Positions 8,991 to 18,970 of a stretch of DNA of 64,000 nt are shown here, in pieces. The DNA is from Hyphomicrobiales bacterium (GTDB lineage: Bacteria > Pseudomonadota > Alphaproteobacteria > Rhizobiales > Rhizobiaceae), in contig UBXM01000009.1 in the NCBI GenBank assembly GCA_900469445.1, forward strand, positions 1-64,000. Reading direction: 5' to 3'. The position numbers and the translations under genes are program-made. The notes beneath the pieces are model-generated. The model was not told where the DNA came from and made no database searches. It worked only from the letters and a program-made list of their open reading frames with translations. How positions within the stretch are numbered: the stretch's first letter is position 1; every line of letters starts with the position of its first letter.

Positions 8991-10229
8991 TTACTCCGCC
9001 GGCTGGATGACCAGCGACCGGTCGACCGGCTTTTCCTGGATCGGCCAGTGGACGATGGCCGCAAAGATGCCGAGCGCCACGCCGAACCACCAGACCATGT
9101 TGTAGGAACCGAGCTGGTCGTAAAGATAGCCGCCCATCCACACACCAAGGAACGAACCCACCTGGTGTGACAGGAAGACCACTCCGCCCAGCATGCCGAG
9201 ATGCCGCGTGCCGAACATGATGGCGACCAGCCCGTTCGTCGGCGGCACGGTGGAAAGCCAGAGAAGTCCCATGACGATGGCGAAGATGATGACGGAAAGC
9301 GGCGACTGGGGCAGAAGCAGGAAGGCCGTCACCGCCACCGAGCGGGCGATATAGATATAGGCGAGAAAATAGGGTTTCGAGTAACGTTGTCCGATGACAC
9401 CCGCCGACAGCGAGCCGATGACGTTGAAGAAGCCGATCAGCGCCATGGCGATCACCGCATAACGGGCATCGATGCCGATATCACGCAGATAGGCCGGAAA
9501 ATGCGCAGTAATGAAGGCGACCTGAAAACCGCAGACGAAGAAGCCGCTGGTCAGCAGCAGATATCCCCTGTGGCCGAAGGCCTCCTTCAGCGCTTCGCCG
9601 GCCGTCTGCTTGAAGGTCGCCTGCGCTTGCGTTCCCGAGCTTGAATTGCCGCGCAGCGGAATGGCAAGCAGCGGGATGGCCAGCATCATCACCGCCATGA
9701 TGACGAGACTGTCGGACCAGCCATAAGTGCTGATCAGCGCCTGGCTGAGCGGCGCAAACAGGAACATCCCGGCAGAACCTGCCGCGGTACCGATGCCGAA
9801 GGCGAACGAACGCTGTTCCGGCGTGACATTGCGGGCGAAGGCCGACAGGATGATGCCGAAAGAGCCCGCGCCGACCGCAAGCCCCACCATCACGCCGCCG
9901 GAAAGATGCAGGATGCTTTCCGAATGCGCCGTCGACATCAGCGCCAGGCCCGCCGCGTAAAGCAGGCCCGAGAAGGTCAGGACACGGCCAGTGCCCCATT
10001 TGTCGGCAATCGCGCCGAAAATCGGCTGACCGAGACCCCAAGCGAGATTCTGGATCGCCATGGCAAGCCCGAAGGTCGAGCGGTCCCAGCCTGTATCGGC
10101 AAGCATCGGCAGCTGGAAGAACCCCATGGCCGAACGCGGCCCGAAGGTCAAAAGAGCGACCAGCGCGCCAGCCGAAATGATCAGCCAGGGCATTGGCGCT
10201 CGCGGCGGGGTGGGCGCGACATGAGACAT
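8991..10229 (-). CDS. MFS transporter
   Basis: A 412-residue protein with about 12 hydrophobic helices and the loop 2-3 motif GAIADKWGTGRVL typical of the major facilitator superfamily. The family order of conserved glycines suggests the monocarboxylate/oxalate-formate type, but the substrate cannot be read from the sequence. The ATG at 10229 follows an AGGAC Shine-Dalgarno. It stands alone, divergent from the flagellin gene. Confidence 0.85.
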   Translation of the reverse strand: MSHVAPTPPRAPMPWLIISAGALVALLTFGPRSAMGFFQLPMLADTGWDRSTFGLAMAIQNLAWGLGQPIFGAIADKWGTGRVLTFSGLLYAAGLALMSTAHSESILHLSGGVMVGLAVGAGSFGIILSAFARNVTPEQRSFAFGIGTAAGSAGMFLFAPLSQALISTYGWSDSLVIMAVMMLAIPLLAIPLRGNSSSGTQAQATFKQTAGEALKEAFGHRGYLLLTSGFFVCGFQVAFITAHFPAYLRDIGIDARYAVIAMALIGFFNVIGSLSAGVIGQRYSKPYFLAYIYIARSVAVTAFLLLPQSPLSVIIFAIVMGLLWLSTVPPTNGLVAIMFGTRHLGMLGGVVFLSHQVGSFLGVWMGGYLYDQLGSYNMVWWFGVALGIFAAIVHWPIQEKPVDRSLVIQPAE

Positions 10230-10506
10230 GGGGTGTCCTCCGAAGATCAGAAGCAGTTCTTATACCGTCATCACGCATTGGTGAAACGACTTTTGCGAAG
10301 GCGACCCATCAGCGCAATTGATGAATCTTCTTCCTTGTCCGGCGAAAGTGGAAGCGATTTTTTCTGCTCTGTACGGTTGTGTACGAAGACCTATTCTTGC
10401 CATTTGGTAATAAACTGTTAGCCATACTTGGCAAAATTCAAATCTAGCAGGTTTGTGATTCGGGTCATGACGACGCCAATATTTCAATCGATTTCTCTGG
10501 CAGGTC

Positions 10507-12240
10507 ATGACAAGTATTTTGACGAATATTTCCGCTATGGCGGCGCTTCAGTCGCTGCGGGCGGTGTCTTTCGGACTGGACAATACTCAAAAAGAAGTGT
10601 CTTCCGGCCTGCGTGTGGCTTCAGCTTCCGATAACGTTGCCTATTGGTCAATCTCGACCACCATGCGCTCGGACAACAAGGCGATCTCCGCCGCCAATGA
10701 CGCGCTCGGCGTAGGCGCGGCCAAGGTCGATACGGCCTATGCCGGAACCGAGGCGATCGTCGATATCCTGACCGACGTGAAGGCAACGCTCGTCACCGCA
10801 AGGGAGGACAGCGTCGACAAGCGCCAGATCCAGGGCCAGATCTCGCAGTTGGCCAAGCAGGCAGAGAGCATCGTCCGCTCCGCAAGCTTCAGCGGCATCA
10901 ACTACCTGCAGACGGACGGCGGCGATCACATCAACAATGTCGATGCCTTCGACGATCTCGTCGTCGATTCCTTCACCCGCGACAGTTCCGGCGCAACCAG
11001 CATCAACACGACCAGGATCGACATGCGCAATACCAGCATGTTGAACGTCCAGGGTGGCGGTATCCTGCAGAAGGATGATCTCGACTACTACATGCCCATG
11101 GGCACCATGTATTCGAGCAATACCTATCACGAAGGCCACGAGGACCATTATTTCAGCGGACCGATCACCTTTTCCGCGACGGATTCCGTGCAGTTCAATC
11201 TTCTGGTCGATGACAGCGAGGATGCGGTCGGACTGCCGTTCCACATCACCATCGACAAGGATCTGGTCGACGATGTGCTCGGCGTGACCGATGGCAGGAT
11301 CGGCAATGTCGCTCAGCTGCGCACGGTAATGCAGAAGGCCTTCGAAAATGCCGGTGCCGATGCCTATGCCGATGTCTACGGCACCCAGGCGATCGGCTCG
11401 AACCATCCGAACCGCTACGAGATCCGCACGCTCGAAACCTCGGGCCATCTCGCATCGAGCGTCTATGTCTCAGGCGTCACAACCACCTTCAATCCCGATG
11501 CGGATGACAAGGATGACATCACCTGGAGCAACTACAAGCTCGGGCTCGACAGCAGCAAGATCCTCGACCACGACAACCTTCTCCCCTATGGGCAGATGGC
11601 CTTTGTCGCGCCTTTCAAGGTGATGGTGGATGCGACGATCTCCTTCGACCTCAGCATCGACAACCAGGATCTGCAGACCTTTGTCATCGACCGTCCCTCT
11701 GTCGATGCGGCGCTCGGGACGACTGACGGCAAGATCAACAGCGCCGAGGATTTCAAGGCGGTTGTCGATCACGTCGTGACGATCGGCGAGGGCCTGGATG
11801 TGAGGACGCAGGGCAACACGATCACCTTCAAGGCCGAGCAGGACAAGTTTCCGGGTTACGGCACCTATGCCGTTCCCTTCTACATCAGCCAGTTCCGCCC
11901 GGATCCGCCCTTCACCCTGCGTTTCGATCTTTCGGAAATCGACGTGACCAGCAATCAGTTCAGCATCGACGATTATATCGAAGGCGTGGAATTCATGCTG
12001 CAGCAGTCGATCGACAGCGCCGCAAGGCTTGGCGCGATCCAGCAGCGTATCGAATTGGCGACGGATTTTTCACACAGGATGATGGACGAGGTCGAAAGCG
12101 GCGTGAGCCGACTTGTCGATGCAGACATGGAAGAGGCGTCGATGCGGCTGCAGGCATTCCAGACGCAAAAGCAGCTCGCGCTGCAAAGTCTGCAGATCGC
12201 CAATTCCCAGCCGCAGAATATCCTCAGCCTGTTCAACTGA
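10507..12240 (+). CDS. Flagellin with an enlarged central domain
   Basis: Filament subunit exported by the flagellar type III system. Residues 1 to about 140 (MTSILTNISAMAALQSL..., SSGLRVASASDN) and about 490-577 (ending ANSQPQNILSLFN) are the conserved D0/D1 helices. The roughly 340-residue centre makes the protein 577 residues, against roughly 300-430 for the Agrobacterium flagellins I recall. The centre contains two related blocks at about 221-279 and 374-425, each with an F-x-L strand and a LG-TDG-I pattern followed by a helix. No other flagellar gene is nearby, so it is an orphan flagellin. Confidence 0.88.
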   Translation: MTSILTNISAMAALQSLRAVSFGLDNTQKEVSSGLRVASASDNVAYWSISTTMRSDNKAISAANDALGVGAAKVDTAYAGTEAIVDILTDVKATLVTAREDSVDKRQIQGQISQLAKQAESIVRSASFSGINYLQTDGGDHINNVDAFDDLVVDSFTRDSSGATSINTTRIDMRNTSMLNVQGGGILQKDDLDYYMPMGTMYSSNTYHEGHEDHYFSGPITFSATDSVQFNLLVDDSEDAVGLPFHITIDKDLVDDVLGVTDGRIGNVAQLRTVMQKAFENAGADAYADVYGTQAIGSNHPNRYEIRTLETSGHLASSVYVSGVTTTFNPDADDKDDITWSNYKLGLDSSKILDHDNLLPYGQMAFVAPFKVMVDATISFDLSIDNQDLQTFVIDRPSVDAALGTTDGKINSAEDFKAVVDHVVTIGEGLDVRTQGNTITFKAEQDKFPGYGTYAVPFYISQFRPDPPFTLRFDLSEIDVTSNQFSIDDYIEGVEFMLQQSIDSAARLGAIQQRIELATDFSHRMMDEVESGVSRLVDADMEEASMRLQAFQTQKQLALQSLQIANSQPQNILSLFN

Positions 12241-12267
12241 AGCCGCGGCTGACCGGCTATACTCGCC

Positions 12268-13164
12268 TTACAGTGAACCCGGCGGCTGGACGGGTGGGCG
12301 GCGCTTGCCGAGTTGCGCCTCGCGCAGGATGGTGAACAGGCCTGCACCAATGACGACCACGCCGCCGGCGATCATGTTCCAGCTCATCAGCTCGCCGAAG
12401 AGGACGGTTCCGATGATGCAGACAAGCACCGTCTGCAGATAGAAGATCGGCTGCACGACGACGGCATCGAGCACATCGAAGGCGCGGATGAGAAGATAGT
12501 GACCGCTCATTCCGGTGACGCAGAGCGCCAGCATCCAGAACCAGTAGTCGGGCGTGATCGTCGTCCAGTAGAACGGCCCGACCAGCGTGATCGCGACAGC
12601 GCCCGCGATGCCGGTATAGAAGAAACTGGTATGCGATGTGTCCGTTCTGCTCACCATGCGGGTCAGCACCGAATAGAGCGCGAACATCACGGTGCAGGCG
12701 ACAGGCACGAGGATGCTGCTGTTGAAGGTCGCATGGGTCGGGTCGATAATCATCAGGATGCCGAGGAACCCGATGCCGATGGCGGTCCAGCGGCGCCAGC
12801 CCACAGTCTCGCCGAGCAATGGCACGGAAAGACAGGCGACGACCAGCGGTCCTGCAGCGAAAATCGTGTGCGTCTGGGCAAGCCCGACATTGGCGAAGGA
12901 ATAGATCGACACGACGATCTGGAAGACGAGGAGCGAACCCCGGATGATCTGCAGGAAAAGCCTGTTGCTCTTGGCCGTTTCCTTGATGCCGCCCGGATTG
13001 CGGGTCGCAAGCGCCAGCACGAAGGCGGCGAAAAACCAGTAGCGGATCATCGCGACGAAGACCGGTGGATAGGCCTGGCCAAGATGTTTCGAAATGCCGT
13101 CCTGAACGGCGAAGATCGAAACCGCCATGAGCGCGAAGATGAGGCCTTGGGTGCGTGGTGTCAT
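12268..13164 (-). CDS. EamA/DMT family transporter
   Basis: A 298-residue inner-membrane protein with ten hydrophobic helices in two EamA repeats (first beginning GLIFALMAVSIFAVQDGISK, second around VPVACTVMFALYSVLTR). The drug/metabolite transporter family exports small solutes, and the substrate is unknown. The ATG at 13164 is preferred over the TTG two codons upstream. It converges with the flagellin gene. Confidence 0.87.
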   Translation of the reverse strand: MTPRTQGLIFALMAVSIFAVQDGISKHLGQAYPPVFVAMIRYWFFAAFVLALATRNPGGIKETAKSNRLFLQIIRGSLLVFQIVVSIYSFANVGLAQTHTIFAAGPLVVACLSVPLLGETVGWRRWTAIGIGFLGILMIIDPTHATFNSSILVPVACTVMFALYSVLTRMVSRTDTSHTSFFYTGIAGAVAITLVGPFYWTTITPDYWFWMLALCVTGMSGHYLLIRAFDVLDAVVVQPIFYLQTVLVCIIGTVLFGELMSWNMIAGGVVVIGAGLFTILREAQLGKRRPPVQPPGSL

Positions 13165-13184
13165 GAACAAATGCTCTTAAGCGT

Positions 13185-13198
13185 TTTCTGGCCAGAAA
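13185..13198. promoter_or_regulatory. Palindrome upstream of the EamA transporter gene
   Basis: The 14-base perfect palindrome TTTCTGGCCAGAAA lies 20 bases before the ATG at 13164. It could be an operator, but no regulator is adjacent. Confidence 0.35.
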
Positions 13199-13372
13199 GC
13201 GCCCAGGAAGCATAATGCAACTCAAGGCCCGAATCTTGATATCTATGTATGAAATCGTTTTGGCTGCCAGCTTGCTATGCCGACAACAGAGCATTGCGCA
13301 TGGCAGCCATGCGTCAAGGGCCGGAGACCGACCCTTGGTACGCTTATTCGCGGAATTTGCTGTTTATAGGGA

Positions 13373-14221
13373 TCAGGCCCGTCGCTTGATCGCCCAGGCA
13401 TCGCGCGTGCCGGTGATTGTCGCGGTGTCGCCGAGCCGGATCGTGCCTTCGCTGCGCGGCACCGCATTCCAGCCGAACAGCGGGCCGGGGACGCGGCGGT
13501 CGCCCGACATGCGGATGCGGCCCATGGCCGGGATCGGGCTTGGCCCTTCGCGCGAACCGGTCTGCTGGTCCTGCGTGGTCATGATGCAGCGGGCGCAGGG
13601 TTTGACGAAATCGAAGCGGATGCCGGAAATCTCGATACCGTCCCAGTTGTCCTCGTCCCAGGCTCCGTCATGGTCGAGCACGATATTCGGTCGGAACCGG
13701 TCCATGCCGACAAAACCTTCGCCATGCTTGTCCATGTCGGCATTGAGCGCGGCCAGTGATCCGGTCGTGGTGACGAGCACCTGATAACCGTCGGCAAAGG
13801 TGACCGGCGTATCCGGCCCCGCCCATTCCGCGCTTGCAATGCGCTCGGCCTGCTCGTCGAAAAACACCAGCTTCACCTCGCGGCCAAGCCATGTGGAAAG
13901 GATCGCATTGGCACCGTCATCGGCGACGGAGGCGCTGACGGGCGATTTCCACACCACGACATCCATGCGCCGGTCCGCTGGAGGCACGGCGACCAGGATC
14001 TCCCCCTTGCCCTCGACCGCAAAACGATATCCGACATCGCGCGGCTCGACTGCCACCTGCGCCAGGTCCTGAAGTTCGCGCTGGGTGATGAACTGGCCGG
14101 ACGGATCGACCACCATCATCTGCCGGTCGCCGGGAATGCCGGCTGCGGTGATCACCGCTTCATCGAGCGAGATGCGGCGGCCGCTCTTCAACGGGTAGAA
14201 ATTCAGTTCCGCGACCTTCAT
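13373..14221 (-). CDS. MOSC domain protein (YcbX-like)
   Basis: The 282-residue protein has an N-terminal MOSC beta-barrel domain (LNFYPLKSGRR, GIPGDRQMMVVD) and a C-terminal MOSC domain with FRPNIVLD and the conserved cysteine of VKPCARC. MOSC proteins bind the molybdenum cofactor; YcbX relatives detoxify N-hydroxylated bases and amines. It lacks the 2Fe-2S domain of enterobacterial YcbX. The function here is inferred from the fold only. Confidence 0.85.
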   Translation of the reverse strand: MKVAELNFYPLKSGRRISLDEAVITAAGIPGDRQMMVVDPSGQFITQRELQDLAQVAVEPRDVGYRFAVEGKGEILVAVPPADRRMDVVVWKSPVSASVADDGANAILSTWLGREVKLVFFDEQAERIASAEWAGPDTPVTFADGYQVLVTTTGSLAALNADMDKHGEGFVGMDRFRPNIVLDHDGAWDEDNWDGIEISGIRFDFVKPCARCIMTTQDQQTGSREGPSPIPAMGRIRMSGDRRVPGPLFGWNAVPRSEGTIRLGDTATITGTRDAWAIKRRA

Positions 14222-14251
14222 CGTATCGTCCTCAAATCCTGTCCCCGGACT

Positions 14252-14908
14252 TTATCCCTGGATCTCGTCCAGGAACATGTCCCTTATCTGTTTCAACCGC
14301 TCGTGCCGTTCGCCGGCCAGCGCCCGTCCGGCCTCGGTCTGGAAACCATCGGCGAGCTTGAACAGCTTGACCTCGAAATGGTCGATGGCAAAGCTTTTGT
14401 CGTCCAGCGCGCGCTCTTTGGCAAGCGGATCTACAGGGTCGTAGAGGCCCGACGCCATGCGGCCGGCAATGTAGAAACAGCGGGCAGCGCCCACCATGCC
14501 GATCGCATCCAGCCGGTCGGCATCCTGCAGGATTTCCGCCTCCAGCGTTTCAGGCGGGATATTGGCGGAAAAACTGTGGGTCGTGATTGCATGGGCGACA
14601 GCCTCGACGTCTGCCGTCTTCCAGCCCATCTCCGCCAGAATGCCGCTGGCTTTCTCTGCTGCAAGCCGCGAAGCCTGCGCTCTCAAGGGCGAGTTCTTCT
14701 CCACCGAAACGCAATCATGCAAAAGCACGGCTGCAGCGACAACATTGCCGTCACCGCCCTCCGTCGCATGGATGCGCATGGCGTTCTTGAACACCCGCAG
14801 GATATGCGCGATGTCGTGGCTTCCGTCATCGCCTTCGGTCGCGTGTGGAATAAGCTGCCCGGCAAGCGCCTCATAAGGGGCGAAGGCTGCGGCGAGGGAC
14901 AGGGTCAT
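14252..14908 (-). CDS. HD domain phosphohydrolase
   Basis: A 218-residue cytoplasmic hydrolase with metal-binding motifs GSHDIAHILRV (first His), LLHDC (His-Asp pair) and ILQDADRLDAIG (last Asp), matching the YedJ-like HD family. Substrates are probably nucleotides, but none can be assigned. The start codon overlaps the stop of the DUF2339 gene by 4 nt (14905-14908), so the two are translationally coupled. Confidence 0.86.
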   Translation of the reverse strand: MTLSLAAAFAPYEALAGQLIPHATEGDDGSHDIAHILRVFKNAMRIHATEGGDGNVVAAAVLLHDCVSVEKNSPLRAQASRLAAEKASGILAEMGWKTADVEAVAHAITTHSFSANIPPETLEAEILQDADRLDAIGMVGAARCFYIAGRMASGLYDPVDPLAKERALDDKSFAIDHFEVKLFKLADGFQTEAGRALAGERHERLKQIRDMFLDEIQG

Positions 14909-17664
14909 GCGGTGCTTTCCTCAGAATCGGCATTAGGCTCACCGCTCTTCTTCACCAATATCCGCTGGTAGAAAAGCCCGATCCCGATCAGCACCGCGCC
15001 AAGCCCGATGAAGGACAGCGCCCGAAGGATGCCTTCGAGGTTCGACATGTCGATGAGGAACACTTTCAGCACCGCGATCAGCACCAGACCGGCTGAGGCA
15101 AGCCGGACGCTCTTGGCATTGAGCCGCGATCCGAGCACCAGAAGCCCGACGCCGATGATCAGCCAGACGACCGAATAGGTATAGGTCTCGCCGGGAATGA
15201 ACCCTTTCCAATCGGCGATATTGGTTCCCTGCCAGAAGCGTCGCACCGAAAGCGTCGCCCAGAGAAAACCGAGCACGGCGCCTGACACTGCAAGCATCGC
15301 CACATAAGGCACCGGCCGCCGCCCGCGCGCCAGATAGGCGACGAGCGCATAGGCGAACGCCGGCAGGAGATAACCGAGCAGCAGCAGGTTGACGAAGGGC
15401 CACGGCCCGGTGTCCTCGCCGGAGAAGAACGGGTTGAGCGCAAAGACATGCAGCGACAGCACATTCGCCGTCGCCACCACGCCGGCGATCATCGAGCCGA
15501 AGCGGAAGACCGGCGAGGGCGACTTCAGATCGAGCGTCATCAGGATGCCGGAGAAGCCGATGGTGATCAGCGTGTAGATCGACTGTTCGCCGAGCGTGGG
15601 CACATCGCCGGATAGCTTTCCGCCGTTCATCGCGTGATGCACGAGGACCGCGATGGTGATCAGCGCCGAAAGCGATGCCAGCGCCTGCATGATGTTGCGC
15701 ACGCGGAAATCGGAAGAACCGCGCAACAGCCACGCGGACACGATGGCAAGCAGTGTCGGAATACCGTAGCCGACGAGAAGCGCGTTGAAGAATGGTGTCG
15801 TGCCGAGGCTGTTGGCGCCGATCAGCGTCGGTTCCCAGGCGATGCGGCCGAAGACGACGATGATCGCCGCCGCCATCATCCAGTGCAGCGCCGGCCAAGT
15901 GCGGATGCGGCTCGCCAACAGATAGGCAAAACCAAGCACCGAGACGAGGATCGTCGTTGTGATGCCGTTGGTCAGCGCATGCAGCGCCAGCGTGAAACCC
16001 GCAAAGGATCCGGCAACGACGAGATTGGCCGGCCAGTCGATCCGGTTCTCTTCCCTGTCTGCGTTCTTGCCGAACAGCCATTCGGCAACGCAAAGCAGAA
16101 CTGCGCCGATCGCCAGACCGTAAAGCCCATGCGTCCAGTCGCGGAAGAAATTGCCGAAGTTGAGGAAGGAGATGAAGCCGAGCGTCACCGGCATGGCGCC
16201 CATCAGCAACGCCCAGACGATCGAGAATTCCGTCTCCCGAGCGCGGAAGCGTCTGAGGAAGGTGCTGCCAAGCAGGGTGAAGACCGTGCCGAGCAGCAGG
16301 AAGCTGGTGATTTCCGTCGTGAACGAAAGCGGGGCGGGCGAAACCTGTCCGTCCACCGGGACCGGCATCGAATAATTCGCCCAGGTGAGTGCCGAGGCGG
16401 CGATCGACAGGATAGCCGTGCCCGCGGCGATCAGCGCCGGCCAGACGGCATAGACGCGGGCGGCACCGAAGGCGGCCAACGCCGCAATCAGCGCCGCGCT
16501 GCAAAACACCATCATCGCGCCGTCATCCGCCTGCCGCGCCGCCAGCATCAGCGCCGGCAGCGCCGTCACCAGCGAGACGGAAAGCGTGATCTGCAGGGGA
16601 GGACGCCTGAGCAAGGCGAGGAAACCGGGTTTCGACGGGCCGATGATCCCGCCATAGTTTCCGCCCGGCCAGAAAAAGGCCGAACCGGCGATCATCACCA
16701 GGAGCGCCAGCACCGCCGGCATCGGATCGAACCCTTCCGGCGCGCTTGTCGCAAAGAGCAGCGCCCAGACCCCGAGGCCGATATTGGCAAGCGTCGGAAC
16801 AACCGTCCAGCGGCGCAGCCGCGAAGCGGCCGTCGAGGCGGCCCAGGTCAGGGCGAGAAAGGCGAAAAGCGCGTTGGGGTTAGGCTCCGGCGTGACGATT
16901 AGCGCCGGCGTGACGAGCGAACCGAGCAGGCCGAGCCCCGCCAGCGCCTGGCCATGCAGCAGCGACAGCGCCACCGTGGAAAGCGAAACGAGCGCCATCA
17001 GCGCGAAAGCCGTGCCCGGGCCGATGAACGCGTAAAAGGCATGGGCCGCAAACACCGTGCCGAGCAGCGTCACCGTACCGGCCGCCGTCAGCGCGCCGGG
17101 GATCATCGCATTGGCATAAAGCTCCGAAATCTTCGGCAAGGCCCGGCGACGGACGATCTCGCCGGCACACATCAGCAGCAGGCCGAAAATCGATGCCAGC
17201 GTCAGCCGAGCAGCGGGTCCGAGCAGCCCGGCCTCGATCGAATAGCGCACCAGAAAAATGCCGCCGAAGGCGAGCGCCACGCCGCCGACCCAGACCGGCC
17301 AGCGGGCGCCGAGATAACTTTCGAGATTTTCCCGCGACGGTCTTTGTTTGGCCGGGCGAGACGGTTCCGGGACGGCCTCCTCGTCATTGACGTCGGGATC
17401 GAGCGGCCCGGCAGCTTCCGCGCCTGCATGGCGTCCGTCGGCCCCATCCACCGGCTCCGCGACGCGCATGTCTTCGAGAACTGTTTCGGCTGTTTCTTCG
17501 GGCTCAGGCCGCAGCGCGGGAGCTGGGTCGAAACCTCCCTCTGCGATCATCTGCTTCAGCGCCGCAAGTTCCCGCTCCACGCCGTCGACGCGGGCGGAGA
17601 CCTTCCGGTTCTGTGACACCAGAAAGAACACAAGGATGACCAGCAGGATATCGATCAGGAACAC
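14905..17664 (-). CDS. DUF2339 polytopic membrane protein
   Basis: A 919-residue inner-membrane protein with an N-terminal helix, a short coiled coil (VDGVERELAALKQ) and an acidic Pro-rich linker. About 25 hydrophobic helices follow, beginning LGARWPVWVGGVALAFGGIFLVRYS, which is the hallmark of DUF2339. Its function is unknown. I place the start at GTG 17664 because AGGGGA lies six bases upstream; a TTG at 17679 would add five residues. It is coupled by overlap to the HD hydrolase gene. Confidence 0.85.
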   Translation of the reverse strand: MFLIDILLVILVFFLVSQNRKVSARVDGVERELAALKQMIAEGGFDPAPALRPEPEETAETVLEDMRVAEPVDGADGRHAGAEAAGPLDPDVNDEEAVPEPSRPAKQRPSRENLESYLGARWPVWVGGVALAFGGIFLVRYSIEAGLLGPAARLTLASIFGLLLMCAGEIVRRRALPKISELYANAMIPGALTAAGTVTLLGTVFAAHAFYAFIGPGTAFALMALVSLSTVALSLLHGQALAGLGLLGSLVTPALIVTPEPNPNALFAFLALTWAASTAASRLRRWTVVPTLANIGLGVWALLFATSAPEGFDPMPAVLALLVMIAGSAFFWPGGNYGGIIGPSKPGFLALLRRPPLQITLSVSLVTALPALMLAARQADDGAMMVFCSAALIAALAAFGAARVYAVWPALIAAGTAILSIAASALTWANYSMPVPVDGQVSPAPLSFTTEITSFLLLGTVFTLLGSTFLRRFRARETEFSIVWALLMGAMPVTLGFISFLNFGNFFRDWTHGLYGLAIGAVLLCVAEWLFGKNADREENRIDWPANLVVAGSFAGFTLALHALTNGITTTILVSVLGFAYLLASRIRTWPALHWMMAAAIIVVFGRIAWEPTLIGANSLGTTPFFNALLVGYGIPTLLAIVSAWLLRGSSDFRVRNIMQALASLSALITIAVLVHHAMNGGKLSGDVPTLGEQSIYTLITIGFSGILMTLDLKSPSPVFRFGSMIAGVVATANVLSLHVFALNPFFSGEDTGPWPFVNLLLLGYLLPAFAYALVAYLARGRRPVPYVAMLAVSGAVLGFLWATLSVRRFWQGTNIADWKGFIPGETYTYSVVWLIIGVGLLVLGSRLNAKSVRLASAGLVLIAVLKVFLIDMSNLEGILRALSFIGLGAVLIGIGLFYQRILVKKSGEPNADSEESTA

Positions 17665-17857
17665 GTTCACTCCCCTCAAGCCGGCGCGAAAATGTCGCAG
17701 AGGCCGGCCAGCTCAATGTAGAGGAACAACCCGGGGAAAAAAGGGGCGTAACTCGCCTTCCACAGGCCATGACAGAAGGCAGGAGATCTGAAATGCGGCT
17801 GTCTGGGGAATGACGGTTGTCAAACGGTGTTTATCGGGATCGGATCGATCCAAATGG

Positions 17858-17890
17858 TATCGGGTCCGGTCCTCGTAACCGGACCCGATA
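17858..17890. other. Perfect 13-bp hairpin in the 335-base gap upstream of the DUF2339 gene
   Basis: Arms 17858-17870 and 17878-17890 pair perfectly around a 7-base loop. It lies about 110 bases after the mscS stop. There is only a short T stretch on the minus strand, so it is at best a weak terminator. The rest of 17665-17999 shows no gene. Confidence 0.6.
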
Positions 17891-17999
17891 CATCCTTGCC
17901 ATCGTTTGTGCCTGGCTCCGGCTCGTCCGCGCCCTTAAGGCAGCGGAGGTCCGCTCGGCCGGTACTCTGCCACGCAACAACGATGGATAGGGATCTCTG

Positions 18000-18830
18000 T
18001 TAGACCGTGGCCTCCTCGGTTTCGGGCTCACCGGTTTCCGGTTCCTTGTCGAAGGCGAGCTTGACCGCCTTGGTCATGTCACGGCTCACCTCCCACCACT
18101 GCTTGCTGGCGATCCAGTATCGCAGGGTGATCTTGGCGCTGCCCGCGTCGAAGTCGGAAATGAATGCAGTGGGGGCAGGAGATTTCAGCACCCGCTTATC
18201 GGCGGTGGCCAGACTGATGAGCTTGCTTTCGGTCACATCGACATTCTCATCCGCGCCGATCGAAATGGTGATCTCGTGGCGACGGCTGGCAAGGCGGCTG
18301 TAATTGGTGATCGGCACGTTCCAGAGCGTCGAATTGGGCGCCAGGCGGTAAACGCCCTCGGCGGTTTTCAGCTCGGTGGCGAACAGGCCCACATCGACGA
18401 TCGTACCGGTAACCGATCCGGTTTCGATGCTTTCACCGACCCGGAACGGGCGCAGCACCAGAAGCATGATGCCGGCGGCAATGTTCTGCAGCGTTCCCTG
18501 CAATGCCAGACCGACGGCAAGGCCGATCGCACCGAGTGCCGCGAGGATCGAGGCCGTCTGCACGCCGAACTGGCCGAGCACCATGACGACGACGAGGATC
18601 AGCGCCGCATAACGCACGATATTGGAAAAGAACTGCGACAGCGTCGCATCGATGCCGTTGATATGCGACAGGCCGTTATAGACCCAGCGGCTGAGCAGCC
18701 CCGCGACCAGCCAGCCGAGGATCAGAAGAATGATCGCACCAATAACGGAGAAGGAATATTGAACGGCGAGAGCCGTCAGCTGAGCAAGCGCCGTTCGTGT
18801 CGCGACGACAAAATCGGATGCCTGATCCAT
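18000..18830 (-). CDS. MscS-type mechanosensitive channel
   Basis: A 276-residue inner-membrane channel that opens under hypo-osmotic stress. It has three transmembrane helices in the first 130 residues. The pore helix is rich in Gly and Ala (LAALGAIGLAVGLALQGTLQNIAAG), and the cytoplasmic MscS beta domain contains PFRVGESIE and APNSTLWNVPITNYS. The C-terminus is acidic. The length matches small MscS proteins such as E. coli MscS. Confidence 0.92.
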   Translation of the reverse strand: MDQASDFVVATRTALAQLTALAVQYSFSVIGAIILLILGWLVAGLLSRWVYNGLSHINGIDATLSQFFSNIVRYAALILVVVMVLGQFGVQTASILAALGAIGLAVGLALQGTLQNIAAGIMLLVLRPFRVGESIETGSVTGTIVDVGLFATELKTAEGVYRLAPNSTLWNVPITNYSRLASRRHEITISIGADENVDVTESKLISLATADKRVLKSPAPTAFISDFDAGSAKITLRYWIASKQWWEVSRDMTKAVKLAFDKEPETGEPETEEATV

Positions 18831-18970
18831 ACTTGAAATAACTCCTGCTTTTCACTTTGGCCGGTAATTGGCGCAAAGCTCAAGGAGGTCAAGGAAAACC
18901 CGGAATGTTTTCTGTGTTTCTTTGAAGATAATAGTATTTTCAACTATTTGGAGAATTTACTTATCTAATT

